A stretch of 64,000 bases of DNA from positions 33,983,537 through 34,047,536 of the forward strand of contig NC_064440.1 of the NCBI RefSeq assembly GCF_023343835.1. The letters are read 5' to 3'. This document shows positions 12,884 to 25,493 of the stretch, piece after piece. Source of the stretch: Lagopus muta. Taxonomy: Eukaryota; Chordata; Aves; Galliformes; Phasianidae. The position numbers and the translations under genes were made by a program. The notes beneath the pieces were generated by a model. The model worked only from the letters and a program-made list of their open reading frames with translations. It did no database searches and was not told where the DNA came from. How positions within the stretch are numbered: the first letter of the stretch is position 1; every line of letters starts with the position of its first letter.

Positions 12884-13379
12884 GCGCCCGTAGGCAGCGA
12901 TGTCACAGCTACACGAGCTTTGTGCTTCCTCGGCGGTTATCAGCACGCTGGCTGCTGCTTCTATTGATTGCTACTCACGCTGGTTTCGTTTTTTTTTTTT
13001 GTTTTGTTTTGGTGAAGAGGCTTATGTACATAGCGTACTTCCCTTAAGCAGTTTATGTAGAGAAAGCAATTGGGAGAACGGTTAGGGAGCTTACAGCTTC
13101 CTCGATATGCTGGAGGGAGATAAACAGCAGCAAGAAGCACAACCACCCGCTTAGCCTATGGCTGCCCTCTGGGCTGCACAGCCGAGCTGCACCTCCGAGC
13201 ACAATGAATGTAACAACCAGAAGCACTCGAACGGCTGCTTACATACAGACATCCACACCACCAGCCTTCGCATCTCAGAAATAAACCACTCTGCTGCAGC
13301 TAATTTGTTGCAATTCTATCAATACGCTGCGTTGGCTTGGGTAGAGCTGAGCTCAGGACACTGGTGTAACTGCACAGAA

Positions 13380-13478
13380 GCATAGAACCACCGGGGTTGA
13401 AAAGGACCACAATGATCATCATCGAGCTTCAAGCCTCCCCTCCAGACCAGGCCACCCTGAGCCCCATCCAGCCCTCCT
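13380..13478 (-). mobile_element. CR1 LINE 3'-end fragment
   Basis: It begins CATAGAACCACCGGGGTTGA, followed by AAAGGACCACAATGATCATC, the reverse complement of a CR1 3' end. It continues to GCCCCATCCAGCCCTCCTGA. It is diverged and truncated. Confidence 0.75.
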
Positions 13479-13655
13479 GATTTTGCCTGAGAAGCAGAGG
13501 TGAGGGCAGGGAGGAAACCACCAAGGTATGAAGAAAAGCATGGGCAGCTCCTTTTACCCAAAGAGGTTTTGCAGCAGTAACAATAGCAGGCGCTAAGTCA
13601 TCTCTTCCTGGCACTCGCTGTGGGGCTGCTGACAAGCAAAACAGGGCCCTCCCTT

Positions 13656-13725
13656 AGCAACCAAACCCTGCTCTCTTTTTCCTGGTCACCAGCAACCAAA
13701 CCCTGCTCTTACTTTCCTGGTCACT
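13656..13725. repeat. 35-bp tandem duplication
   Basis: Two adjacent 35-bp copies beginning AGCAACCAAACCCTGCTCT and ending CCTGGTCAC. They differ at a few positions, mostly in the T-rich centre. Confidence 0.85.
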
Positions 13726-15325
13726 GACAAAGGTTGGGATCTCATGCAGTCTCCGCCCAGCACCTGAGCTCAATTTTTCCATGAGCTGCCCGCCCGGCAC
13801 AAAGAGCCCAGCTTTCATGCTGGCAGAGCACCCTGTTCCTGTATTTTCCATGCTGCTGACAATGTCTTCGCTAATTTGGAAGCGCTGGCACTGCTTTGCA
13901 TTCAGAAGGCAACCAATTGGCTGCTTTTGCCAACTGTTGCAGGACTCAAACAAGTCCCGTTGCTCCTGGACAGGTGAGACAGACACACTGCTCTTCCATC
14001 ACAGGCACCTGGGAGGGAGATCCATCCAGTCTGCTATATTCCCCTCACACCTTGGCATTCTCTGCTCTTGCTGACAGAAATTTCACAGGATTGAAAGAAT
14101 AACAAACATTCCAGGTCCTCACACAACTTATAAGGCCCAGCAGATTGCCTTGCTCTATGGCTGCAGTCTGGCATCACCCAGTGGTTATCCCGCAGTGCTC
14201 AGCTTGGTGCTGCAAAGCACTGCAGAAACCCCCAAAACCAAAACTAGCTGGGAAGTGCACTCCTGGGTAATGGCAGCTCGCCCTGAGGTGGGACGTGAGC
14301 CAGTCTCTGAAGTTGATTCTTCAGGAAAAACATCTTTCCTTACACAGGAAAGCATGGTAACTCAGCATGAAGAAGTATGCTGAAAGTAGGTGATTTGCTA
14401 CGGCTTTCATGATCAATAGGATTTCACCTCCCCTCTAATTTACTGGCAAAGCTGTACAGGTTTTTGTCCTGTGTATCACTAAGATACACTGAAAACGTGA
14501 ATATTTCCTATATAAGGTCTTACATTACTGAGAATCTCCCCCCTACACACACACCTTTTTTCAATTGCTTCCAAAACCAATATAGAACCCAAGATGTTTG
14601 CTGTCACTTGGCTTACTTGAGAAAGCACTTCATACCTCAGGGTAAGTCAAAACACACAGCGTGCTGCAGACTTCCAGGATTAGGAGGTCTTTTTAATACT
14701 TGTGAATTTCCTTTCTTTTTTTTCCTCTGTAATACACAGCTGACAGCATTCAAGATGTGCACTTGGACGTGTCTGACTCGATTCTACACGGAGCAAGGCA
14801 CATTCTGCCTAGGTTTGCAAGCTGGTGCTGCTGGATTTCCCAGGAAGGGGAACTGCTACAAACATGCTCTCCTCCTCACCTCTCCTTCCTCTGGTGCTCT
14901 CTGGGGTTCTCCAGGCACTGAAATGAGAAGCAAGCACACATGATGCTGTAACTACATCAGCTGAGACACAAGCTACACAGCCAATGCTGCATCTTACTTG
15001 ATTGCTCGCCAAAGCCATTCGGCACCACTAAGCTGACAGAGAAGAAGTGCTGTGAAACCCAGGGGAGCCCTCCAATACAGGTCACACCCAACTGATGTCT
15101 TCAGGGCACGTTACACCAGTTAGCTACTAGAGGTACACAGAAGCAGAGCTTCAAGTTGGAATGAAAAGTCCAAAACCTTGGCAGACAAATAGAAGCACTG
15201 AGAAAACCTGCAACATGCAGCCCGATGGCTCCAGTTTGGACCACCCCAATGTTAGCTCTTAACAGCCACGGTGCAATGCTGTCCATCACCTCCATCTGCA
15301 ACTTAACTGACTGCATTTCTATCTT

Positions 15326-15349
15326 AAAAAAAAAAAAAAAAAAAAAAAA
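15326..15349. repeat. 24-base A homopolymer
   Basis: An uninterrupted run of 24 A on the plus strand. No retrogene or LINE 3' end was recognised just upstream, so it is treated as a simple repeat. Confidence 0.9.
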
Positions 15350-18300
15350 TTGAATGTTTATTCCCTTTATCTTCAAGTATTTTAGAATGCTAGCATTGTA
15401 TTTATTACTGGCATTCCTGACAGCGAGAAGGGAAAATGCAAACCGCAAGTTATGGATGAAAAAGCTGGCAAGCACATCATAACAGAAGAAAAATGCAGCT
15501 ACTCAAGGGTGGTTTTTTTCCTCCTTCAGCTCATAATCTTGTTCTAATTTCAAGAATGTCTATAAAAACCTACGGAGTAACACCCCACTGAAGTCATGAA
15601 GACAGAAGAAACTACGTATGCATCTCACTTTGTCGTGACTGCCTGCTGTGGGCATCCTGGCACCCTCACAGCTCCGCTGGCAGACTTAACAAAACCTCCT
15701 TGTAAACCGTCACCAAGGCAATGAACTCAAGTGTACACAACTAAATGCTTCTTAGGAAAACAATGTCCAGTTTTCATCACCAAAATGTACTGCCAGTATC
15801 AACAGATGACTTTTGATTGAGGCTAGATGGCGACACAGCGAGGAGGAGGAAGGAAACTGCTTACAACTAAATATGATCACGGTTTCACCCTACGACCTTC
15901 AAATTCACTACAAAGAAATAAAACAGCATGCCAATTTGGATATACAATGATCATTCCTTTACCTTAAGTACCTTTGCAAACATGGAAGACTCACGTTGTC
16001 AAACACCTTCGCAGAACAACCGACTTGGGGAAGTGTCCAATTTTCCAACACTTAAGGATAACTACAGAGGCAAACCGACCTATCGTGATGCCCAGCTGCA
16101 ACCTAAGCATCTTTTCCTGAATTACTAATTCATACCATGTGATCCTGCAAGACCAAAGGTTTGCTAGGAGGTTAAATTATGTTTTCTCATGGCGAGCTCT
16201 TCTTGCAGGAGTATCCCAAGAGTGAGTTCATATTTTGTTCCTCAGAATTCCAGAACTCTGTTTTTCTCTGTTAACTTCCAAGTGCCAGGAGAAGGTTCAG
16301 GCAGACATTCCCCTTTGACATGTTGATGGTGCAAGCACGAGTTATCTCTGTTTAACGGGTCAGCATTCTTGCTCTTCATGCTTAACATTTTAAGCCAAAG
16401 ACCAAGAAGAGAAGGAGGGCAAGAAACCCACAGCTAATGAGGAATTTACATACGAACAGCATCAACTTGAGAAACATTTGCTTATGGGTTTTCTGGCAAA
16501 CGCATCTCAGAGATAACTCAAGCATGTGACCAGAAGCTGGGAAGTCTTGTTGACAAGAATCCTTTCCCCATAAATGAAGGAAATGTTTACTTTGCAGAGT
16601 GCTGCACTGAACACTGCGTACAGCTCTACAACATAAGAGACAATTAAGGAGTTGTGTCTTACTTCATAAATTGTATTGCCATGCAGTCACAAAGGGCTGC
16701 TGCTAAAAATACAGTCTAAACACTAACTGGACTCCATCACAAGATTGCATGGACTGCCAAAGCACATCTTACCACAAGGAATCGATCTCACCACACCTGT
16801 AAAAGGGGGGTGCCATGCAACAACTGCCACAGACCCTAGCTGCATTTGAGAGGCATTTATTCCCTCTGCAAACCTTTTGCTTTTTTAAAGTGAAAACAAG
16901 TAGTGATAGTGTGAAACTCATGCATTACTCAGAAAGCTGATAGTCTCTTTTCTCTCCTACCTGTTCGTGTAGCTCATGCACGCTAACAAAAACGAGCTCG
17001 CAGAGCAGTTCCACAGGGGCAGGCAGCTGGAGTGGTCTCTGGCACAATGCTGGGCCTGCTGTGTGTCCCAGGCCGCTGGCTCACTGCAGCTGGTTCTTGC
17101 TATAAGCAGGGCTCTGCTTTAAGGCACTCTGGACTAGTGGGAGGAGGGAAAGTGCTGGAAGCACCTCCTTCAATCTAAACAAACCCCCTCCACGTGAAAA
17201 CGCTGCAGAGTTCAAAGTGGCTTCAGAAGAAAATGAGCGTGACAACTGATGAGTTCTGCAGGCCTTCCCATTAAAAATAAAGAGGAAAAAAAACAGCACT
17301 TCTGTGTAAGTATTGTAGCAAAAGAGCCTGAAGAATGGGAAGATGATTGGTGACAATCGGAAAGCGGTCCTAAACTGGTTGGTTTGTATATAGAGAGGGC
17401 ATACCGCTTTCATGGCTGTTTGGCAATAAATGCCTCATCCCATTTTTGTACTCGGATACAGCACAGCAGAGAGGCAAGAATAATCCCTGCACAGAGGCTG
17501 CGGGCAGCTCTGCAGGAGCGTGTTGCAGCTTCCAACCCTTTTCTGTACCACTTTTCTGTAGGTGCTGTACCTACCTGGCAGAGGACCAACACGGTATCAG
17601 CATTTCAGTCACATCTTCAGTTACCATCCCTGATCAGCTCTGGTCAGTGAGTGACTGCTCCCATCAGGGAAGCATTTGGATGCCACTCTACAGCTGTTTT
17701 CTCAAGGAATAAAGCCATGAGCTTCATACAGCCTATACAAAACTATTCACGTACTTGAGCTCAAGACTATTATTCATGTAAAGTAGTTTCAAGAGAGTCA
17801 ACACTGACCTTGGAAACAGCTGGATCATTCAGTCAGATAAGCAAATCACAACTGTTGAGACTAAAATGACATCCAGTAGGAAAAATTCAAGAAAACCAAC
17901 TGACAGCAAGAGCAAATGCTGCAGTTTCACAAGAAGAATATAATAAGGTCCCCAGTGCTGTCTCCTGGAACACTCACTTGCAGGAAGCTGTGTTCAGTGG
18001 TCCTTTCCACTTGCCATCATTGCTCTGCGTTCTCCCCAGCTTGACATCTTAGTACAATATACACATGGAAAACGAGTGGAACTGTATTTCAGACCCTTGG
18101 TACTGCTCTGCCACTTCTTTCTTGCAAAATCCAAGCTGCAAACAGCATGTTTCCCAGTAGGGCTGGTCTGCAAGCACCCAGGGCTCAGCAGAGCTTCGGT
18201 AAGAAAGCATGCATGCAAATTGAATTCAGCCGTTGGTGCACATCAGCAAAGAGCAAACACATTTGTCTTGACCATGCTGCCCATGGAAGAAGCAAGCATA

Positions 18301-18786
18301 ATAACCAAATTTGGAGCCTGCAATAAACAGCACTATTTCAGTGGCTTCTTTATAGAATAAACACAGGTCAGGGAGGGCTCCAGGGCTGGGTGAATGCCAG
18401 CATCTTTTTGAACATGGGCGTAAACAGAGCTTTTGTCCCTGACTGTTAAAAACGTTTGAAATATAAATAAGAACTGATATTCAGAGGTTGCTACAAGCAA
18501 TATAGTCAGAGGAGAACAAAACGTGGTACCCACAGCATCCCAAATTTCATGTGAATAAGTCCGGAACACAACCCTGCAATTTTAGCACGTTCACGTATCG
18601 ATGCAAATCTCAGCTTAAAGCAGCGCTCGTAAGTTATTAATTGAGGAAAAAAATAATTAAAAGGTACTAATGCTGCTTTGAAGGATAGGCTGAAAATACT
18701 GCAGACTAAGCAAAATACATGGTGGGATACATAGAAAACATTATACAGACAAAACAGATGGTGAATATCAAACAAGAGCACAAGAA

Positions 18787-18965
18787 GGAACAGGTTGCCC
18801 AAGGAGGCTGTGGATGCCCCATCCCTGCAGGCATTCAGGGCCAGGCTGGATGTGGCTCTGGCAGCCTGGGCTGCTGGTTGGTGACCTGCACATAGCAGGG
18901 GGTTGGAACCAGATGAGCATTATGCTCCTTTTCAACCCAGACCATTCTAGGATTCTATGATTCTA
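18787..18965 (+). mobile_element. CR1 LINE 3'-end fragment
   Basis: It starts AACAGGTTGCCCAAGGAGGC, runs through TGTGGATGCCCCATCCCTGC, and ends in CATTCTAGGATTCTATGATT, the CR1 3' tail repeat. Plus orientation, about 180 bp, 5'-truncated. Confidence 0.93.
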
Positions 18966-21900
18966 AGGATAGGAATCAAGATGCTTGTGAAAATAAAAGG
19001 TCAGGACAGTGAGGAAAAAAAGGCTTAATAGAAGTATGGAGGACAAGAGCCAAAGCCTATAACACCCAAGATTTAACAGCCACAGTCCTGTTTCTATACA
19101 CAAACATTCTTCCACTAATTTTTAGGGATTAGCCCTGGAATGAAAGGAACTCGCTGCTCCTCTTTCCTGTTTACAAGGTGTCTGTTTTATTTCAGTTTCT
19201 GAAATGAGCGAAACAAGGGCAGCCGCTGCTCCAGCCGCTCACAGAGCGTTACTCCTGCAGCAAAGAAAGAGCTTCAACACAAACAGAAGTTTTTTCAGTC
19301 CAGCAAGCTTTTCCTAAAAGTCTAAATGAATTATTTTTCATAATAGCATCAAACAAGAGGTCATAAAGAACCACCAGATACAGATTTTGTTTGCTTTTCC
19401 TTCCTCACTTAAATGCAATGACTCAATCAGGCTGAGTTGGGTGCAGACTTTTTCATTTGTAAAAAACATCATCATTCTGGTCAGCTGGAAAGCAGAATGA
19501 GACTAATGGTAAGCACAGCTCTCCAGTAAAGGCATTACACTCCTGACTTTCCAGTGCAATGAAGAGTCAGGTAGCCAGACCAGAGGTCAGAGCTGATGCA
19601 CAAAAAGTGCTTTCCAAAGAGGTTTTTGCTCAGTGCACTGCATGGCCACACAAAAGACCAAACAGCTTCCAAAGCCAAGACATATTGTAACGTTATCTTT
19701 AAATGGCCCAAGATTGGAGTTAAGTCATGAGAACTGCTTGAGAATCACCCTTAGTGTGAGACCTTTGCATTTCAGAACTGTTTGTATCAGTGGGAAGCTC
19801 TTGAATCTTCAGGCCAAAAACTAATCAGTAGGTTGCACCGCTCTTTGTCATCAATTAATACAGAATTTCACTGTGCTTCAGTTTCTTGCCCAGAGAAAAG
19901 AGATGATATGTCCCTCTGGAGGAAAACAAATGCAAGAGGTTTTCAAAAGAAATCTTCACACAACACACTGCACAAACGTTATGCCAGCAGAACGAACGAG
20001 AATCTCCAGCAAGAGCTTAATCTTTTGCACAGCTAAGTCATTTGTACTTATTGGGTACACAGGAGAGCAGGCTGGAAGCAAACACAGCTCTTTTTTGGAG
20101 TTTAGTTGTCAGGAGCAACTTGAATAGCATAGCAGCTCTCCGCAGACAAGAGCAACAGCCCGCAAACTGCAACTCAGAAGTGCTGACTGCAGGAGAGGAG
20201 ATATGAGAGATCGTAATACAGTCACTGTATCAGGTGCTTGCCAAGTCTGCAAGAGAGAAACGCTACGACACAGACTCTCATCTACTTTCATGAGAAAACA
20301 AGTTGTGCTACACACTAACGGCACAGAACTGCAAGTGTCTGAACACAAGCAGGAAAAAAAGCTTTTGTGTTTTTTAAGGCACCACCCAGATTTAATCTTC
20401 CTGAAATAAAAGAATGCTCTAATTCTCAGATGTATGCAGTGAGGCAAGTCTGAAGGTCAGCATCCCATCTAGCAGGTCAGAGGTGTAGTGGTGATGAATT
20501 GCTCCATACGGAAAGGTCAAGAGTGAACTTCTAGCTTGTTCAGTCTGTCCTGAAACCCACAAGAGGGAGTAACAACCAAAGCAAATGTTCTGAGTTACCA
20601 AAGAGGCAGTACTTCAGTCACACAAAGCTGGGTCCCCAAATTTGCAGCCTAAGCGTTCCATTGCCTGAAAATTCTGTCAGGGAAGATGTGGATGAAGATA
20701 TGAGCACTTTAAGATGACCATGGGATAACAAAGAGGATCCGTGACCACTGTACAAGGCATATTCCTCTGTGTACCTACATGGTAATTCAGCCTCCAGCCC
20801 CGTCCAAATGCCTTCTAATCACCTATGCAAAGAATAAAGAAGGGGGGGAAAAAAAGCTGAAGCAAACCAAAGGTAGCAAGAGGATGGGGATGCTTCAAGT
20901 CTGCACTAAATTTCCACATTCTCCTCCTACAGAAATATAATCCCTAATTAATTCTCCTTATAGTCCATGTCTGGTGTCTCCACGCTCAGCTTCACAAATG
21001 CTTTCTGAAGGCCTCCGACAAAACCTGTATGTTATTTTGTTAAATACCAGCCACTCAAAAGGCACCAGGTATTCAAGAGGTTCTGGCACTCAGAACTTCA
21101 CTGCAGCAGGAATAAAACAGAACATTAAGAGGTTTAAAGCGTTCATAACATTTTTTGCAGGCTGCCACAGCTGCCTGCCAAGCTTGTTTTTTAAGCGAAA
21201 GAGCAGGAATAAATATGACAGCAGAGCACTTTGGTGACAGTTATGCTGCTTTAAGTGGGAGCACATTACAGCTCCAAGGAGAAGTGGAAAACTGCACTAA
21301 GTGCTTCTATAGAGGCACAGCCTCGTGCAGCATTTTGCCTCCTACCTCCCAGCCCAGCATTCCAGGATCTGCGATTTGCTGTCCTGGCTCAGTTACTGGA
21401 TCCTAGCTCCAGCCTGGCTGCCAGCCCTTCTTGCAGAGATAGTGGCCTTGGTGCTCTTACAAACGGACCCTGGGCACGGTCATCACTCCAACACAAGCTT
21501 CACCGTGAGCTCTGATAGCCTCTCGTGCTCCCTTGGCTTTCTAATGCAGCTGCTGCCACAGACATATAGAACACTTGGTTTTAGAGAGCCAGCTGAGCAC
21601 ACTGATTTTGCCTGCAGTCACTGAAAAAATATTAAAATATTAATAATGGTCACAAAGCAGCTTGTTAGTAGAACTAGAGTAGGCTTTAAGGTGATACAAC
21701 AAAAGACAACACAAAGTGATACACTTCTTACAGTGATTCTGTTTATTTTCTTAGATCAGATGGTTTGCTTGTGCTGAAATCCACATCAGGTTCTGCCCAC
21801 CTGCTCCTCCCTGGCAGTAACATGAGGTTATTGACCCCATGTACCTATCTCCTACAAAGCAGAGTGCTGATAAAGATCGACACATGCCAAGCCTATTTAG

Positions 21901-22312
21901 TAGGAGAAAAAAAATCAATTGAGACTCAAGGGCATGAATGGTAAACTCGTCCAGCTGCTCACAGCAAACACCATCAAAGCAAGTGACCATTTTAAGTGAT
22001 TCTTCAGGAAACAGTGCAATCAGAACACTGTTTAGAAACTGTACATGTAAGTTTCAGAAAGAGCTGCTTCCAGGAGCTACGTATAACTGAATTGCAGAGA
22101 GACTCGCTTGTCTGTAAGCCCAGCACAAACCCTCTGTTAGGAGAGCATTTTAAATGCAGTTATGCAAAATGTGCAGATGCTGCTTGAATCTGTGGCATAA
22201 CGTTTGTTAGGGGATGGAAGTGGGTAAATATATCATGCAGCTTGGACGTGCTCCATCACAAGTAACTGAGAAAGCCTATTTTCACCTCGCAAAAGCATTT
22301 AACACTCCCTTC

Positions 22313-22368
22313 TGCCTAGCCAATGCTGAGGAACAGGCTTTGCCCAGCCAATGCTGAGGAACAGGCTT
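22313..22368. repeat. 28-bp tandem duplication
   Basis: Two adjacent 28-bp copies, each containing CCAATGCTGAGGAACAGGCT, with a single T/C difference near the start. This near-identity implies a recent event. Confidence 0.93.
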
Positions 22369-24215
22369 GTGAGCTATTTATACTCAGAGATAAAGGTGCC
22401 AAAAAAGGTTTAAAAAAAACAACAAAAAAGCATTGAGGTCATCAAGCCTCAGTCTATTTAGGAGATGCAGTGTTCCAAATCATACAGCCTGTGCCTCATA
22501 TAGCTCCTAGCAAAGGAGCAGAAAGAAGTACGCCAGGAAAGGAATGCAGTTCTTTGAACAGCACATTGAAACATGTGAACACAGAAGCTGGACACACTAT
22601 TTGGCCAATGTGTTCAGCTTGTCCACTTTCTAACAACAGCTTTAAGGCTTCCTATAAAAGGCAGAGCTGCACGGTTTTACACCATCACCTACTGAACGGT
22701 CACTTCACAAGCAGTTAGCAATATCATAAAGATGACTGCTCCACTTGTGCAGAAGAAAAGGTTGCAGAATTATTATTAACTCAGCAGGGTTTTTCAAATT
22801 CTGACAGTGAAGGTTGTCTGCAAGCAACCTTGAGCGTTCAGAGCACACTCCCCTGTCATGCTAACAGCTCTCTGACAAAAGCCACAGTCAGCAAAATCAC
22901 TGCAAGTCTGTAGCACCAAGACTGGAAAAGCCATCCAAGTACGTGCAAATCCAGTTCAGCGCTAGTAGCAAGGCTGGGAAAAGCAAAACTAATTCTCTTC
23001 AAATAGGAGAAGTGCTGTTATAAATCCAGCTATGTGACAGAACTAAGCATGATGAACAGTCCAGGTTCTGACAAACCTGCCATCGTAACCACCGCGCCGC
23101 AAGCAAAGCGCTCAGAGATTCTCATGTGGCTTAAAGAGGATCTATCCGATCACTGCCATATGCCACACTACACCGCAGACACTACAGCTACCTGGACACA
23201 AGGAGGCATGACACACCAGAAGAGGAGGAAGGGAAGGATGCTCCCCTCTGTGACATTTCCAAACAGCAGCAGAGAGGCACAGCGGTTTCGGTGGGGGACG
23301 TTCACACGCATCGACCTGCAGGAAATGACTTTGGGCTGCATCCCTGTCCGTTTACCATGCAGCAGTTTCTTCCCAGGGCATCTGGCAGCCAGCCCGGCAG
23401 CACGCGGCGCTGCTGTCCCACTTCCAGGCAGAAGCCAGAGTCACACACAAAGCATCGGGCAGCACACAAGCACTGGATCCAACCCACGCTGCATCTCCCT
23501 GGATGACTTTCCCCTACCAGATACGGAATCCTGCCGAGCTTATCACAGGGATGTTTGCTCTGCAGGTGTATTATGTCCAAGGCTTACTTGGGAGGAGCCA
23601 CTTCTTACTGTCAGGAAGAAAGCCCAGCTACCTGGATGTCCACTGCAAAGGATGCAGTGCACACACTAAGAGCACACAGAGATGACGCTTTCAAGTCTGC
23701 CTCCTCATTCTGAAACAGAAATTATTCATCACCATGAGGCCTCCTCTGACAAGAGATTTTCCCACTAAAAACACAAGGAAGTTAATCAATTGTAAGTGAT
23801 CGATATGGAATTACCCTTTGTTTGCTTGCCAGGCTCAGGTTTAACACCTGTGGATATCAAGGACCCAGATTAAGTATAATGGAATATCATTACAGCCCTG
23901 ACACAAAAGCATCTATTTCTGCTCCCTTATTATACAACATCCTTTTAATTGTTCATGTTTTGATGGCACCCAGGGACCAACCACGACCACATCTCATCTG
24001 TATGAAGACAAGGGGATCAAATCTTTCGCTAAATGAGCACAGGAATCCTCAAGTAATTAATGCTGCCCACAGTTCAGTGCTTGACTTTCACAGCACTCAT
24101 AAAAAAAACAGCAATCATACAGCTTATGTCCTAGCTGTGCATTCTGTGAAGAAACTGAGAAATATACCAACTATTTAGCATCTATCCCTCCTTTGGCAGC
24201 TTTTGTTAGCGCTGT

Positions 24216-24382
24216 AGAACCATAGAATGGTTTGGGTTGGAAGGGACCTCAAGGATCATGAAGCTCCAACCCCCTGCCACAGGCAGGGCCACTAACCTCC
24301 ATATCAAATAGTAGACCAGACTGCCCAGGGCCTCATCCAACCTGGCCTTGAACACTTCTAAGGACGGGGCATCCACAACCAA
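24216..24382 (-). mobile_element. CR1 LINE 3'-end fragment
   Basis: Reverse-oriented CR1 beginning ACCATAGAATGGTTTGGGTT, then GGAAGGGACCTCAAGGATCA, and ending near GGGGCATCCACAACC. Its 5' (upstream) end directly abuts a U2 snRNA fragment. Confidence 0.92.
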
Positions 24383-24420
24383 CTTGCTTCTTGGCCTTCT
24401 GGCTAAGATCAAGTGTTGTA
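24383..24420 (+). pseudogene. U2 snRNA 5'-end fragment
   Basis: The 38 nt align to nucleotides 1-38 of vertebrate U2 snRNA with 33 matches by hand count, including the unbroken GGCTAAGATCAAGTGT. The similarity stops abruptly after the branch-site recognition region, where GTAGTA reads GTTGTA. It is far too short to be a functional gene and has no snRNA promoter elements, because a CR1 fragment lies immediately upstream. It looks like a pseudogene scrap captured at the CR1 boundary. Confidence 0.8.
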
Positions 24421-25470
24421 CATGCAGATTTTAAACAAGTATGCCACCAAGAATACTGATCATCTGCCTCACATAACCAGAAGCTGTTTGGCCTTTCAAA
24501 TTCTGCCATGGCATTGCATCATTCCAAACAACAGCCATCCCTCACTGCCACTAAGCCCAGGGAAGGGTTTCTTTTCCCATAACGACGCGCAGGATTGAAC
24601 TCCTGCCGTGCTCTTACATCCACATCACTGAAGTGGAAAGAACTCTAAATAGGCTGATTATCATCAATCCCATAAAAACGGCTACATCCAGGCGATCAGT
24701 GAAGTACACAGAGAAGCCCACAGACAGAGGCAGCTGCAGAAGCTGAAATGGTGAAAGCTGCAACTTCTGTAGCAGGGATTTGTGCATTTCTCCTCTGCAC
24801 GCTGCCTGCAGCACTCCCCTTCTGCAGCTCGTGGGCAGGCCCCTCCTGAGCCGATCTCCTTAGGGCATTAGCACACGCTGCCAACAAGGCAGCTGCTGCT
24901 TGTCCTGCTCTGTCCTCCGAGGGACAACCAAAGCACCATTCTTAAAGGAATGGATACGAACAACAAGGGACAGATGGCAAAGGCGTACTCAGCACGTGCT
25001 TCCCTTTCAGCAGGAGATACACTGCTTCACCATCACTTACACTAAGAAAAAACACCCCGGCTTGGACTGCTTACTGATTCCAAGGGATACTCCTATATGA
25101 CAGATCACTGCTTTTCCTTTGCTCAGCTTTCAAATCCAGTAGCAAGGGAGAAACAGAAGCAAGACTGCACATTGCTCTTTGCCCCCCTCACAACACTTAT
25201 CCACAGGTTGGTAAGGAAGTGATTTCTCTGCTCGTTGCCCTACAGTACCTCAATAAGAAAATAAAATAAATAAGGTTATTTTTCATCACATTTGTGCCGT
25301 GAAGTTTCCCTGTGACAACCCAGCTGATTTGGGCAACAGCATTTCTATAGCTGACAAAAGAAACAAAAGATCAGGAGAAGAAAGAGTAAGAAAGGAAAAA
25401 GATCTACAGCTGGAAATATGACTGAAGCGCTAAAAACGGAGCCCAGCTTATAAGGAGAACAGGCTGCTAA

Positions 25471-25493
25471 TAACTAATAATAACTAATAATAA
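25471..25493. repeat. AT-rich short tandem repeat (TAATAAC-type)
   Basis: An imperfect repeat of TAATAAC/TAATAA units, about three copies. Simple sequence only. Confidence 0.6.

Larger units (their letters stand above)
12590..12900 (-). promoter_or_regulatory. Alternative LRRFIP1 promoter, GC-rich
   Basis: This is a local CpG-rich block in an otherwise AT-balanced 37-kb intron, overlapping and lying upstream (minus sense) of the alternative first exon. No TATA box is clear. It holds a TGAGTCAGCA element at 12874-12883. The combination of CpG enrichment and a coding first exon supports an independent promoter. Confidence 0.7.

Noticed and set aside
14464..14943. 159-codon open frame in LRRFIP1 intron 1
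   Set aside because: Low-complexity and cysteine-scattered, with no conserved features and a non-ATG first codon.
15326..15349. A24 run as the tail of a retrotransposed gene
   Set aside because: No gene-like or LINE-like sequence ends at the run and no flanking target duplication was seen.
23034..23669. Longest open frame in the window (211 codons, plus strand) inside LRRFIP1 intron 1
   Set aside because: No recognisable domain, no splice or promoter context, antisense to the intron. A frame of this length is expected by chance in 64 kb with moderate GC. A conservation test of the reading frame would settle it.
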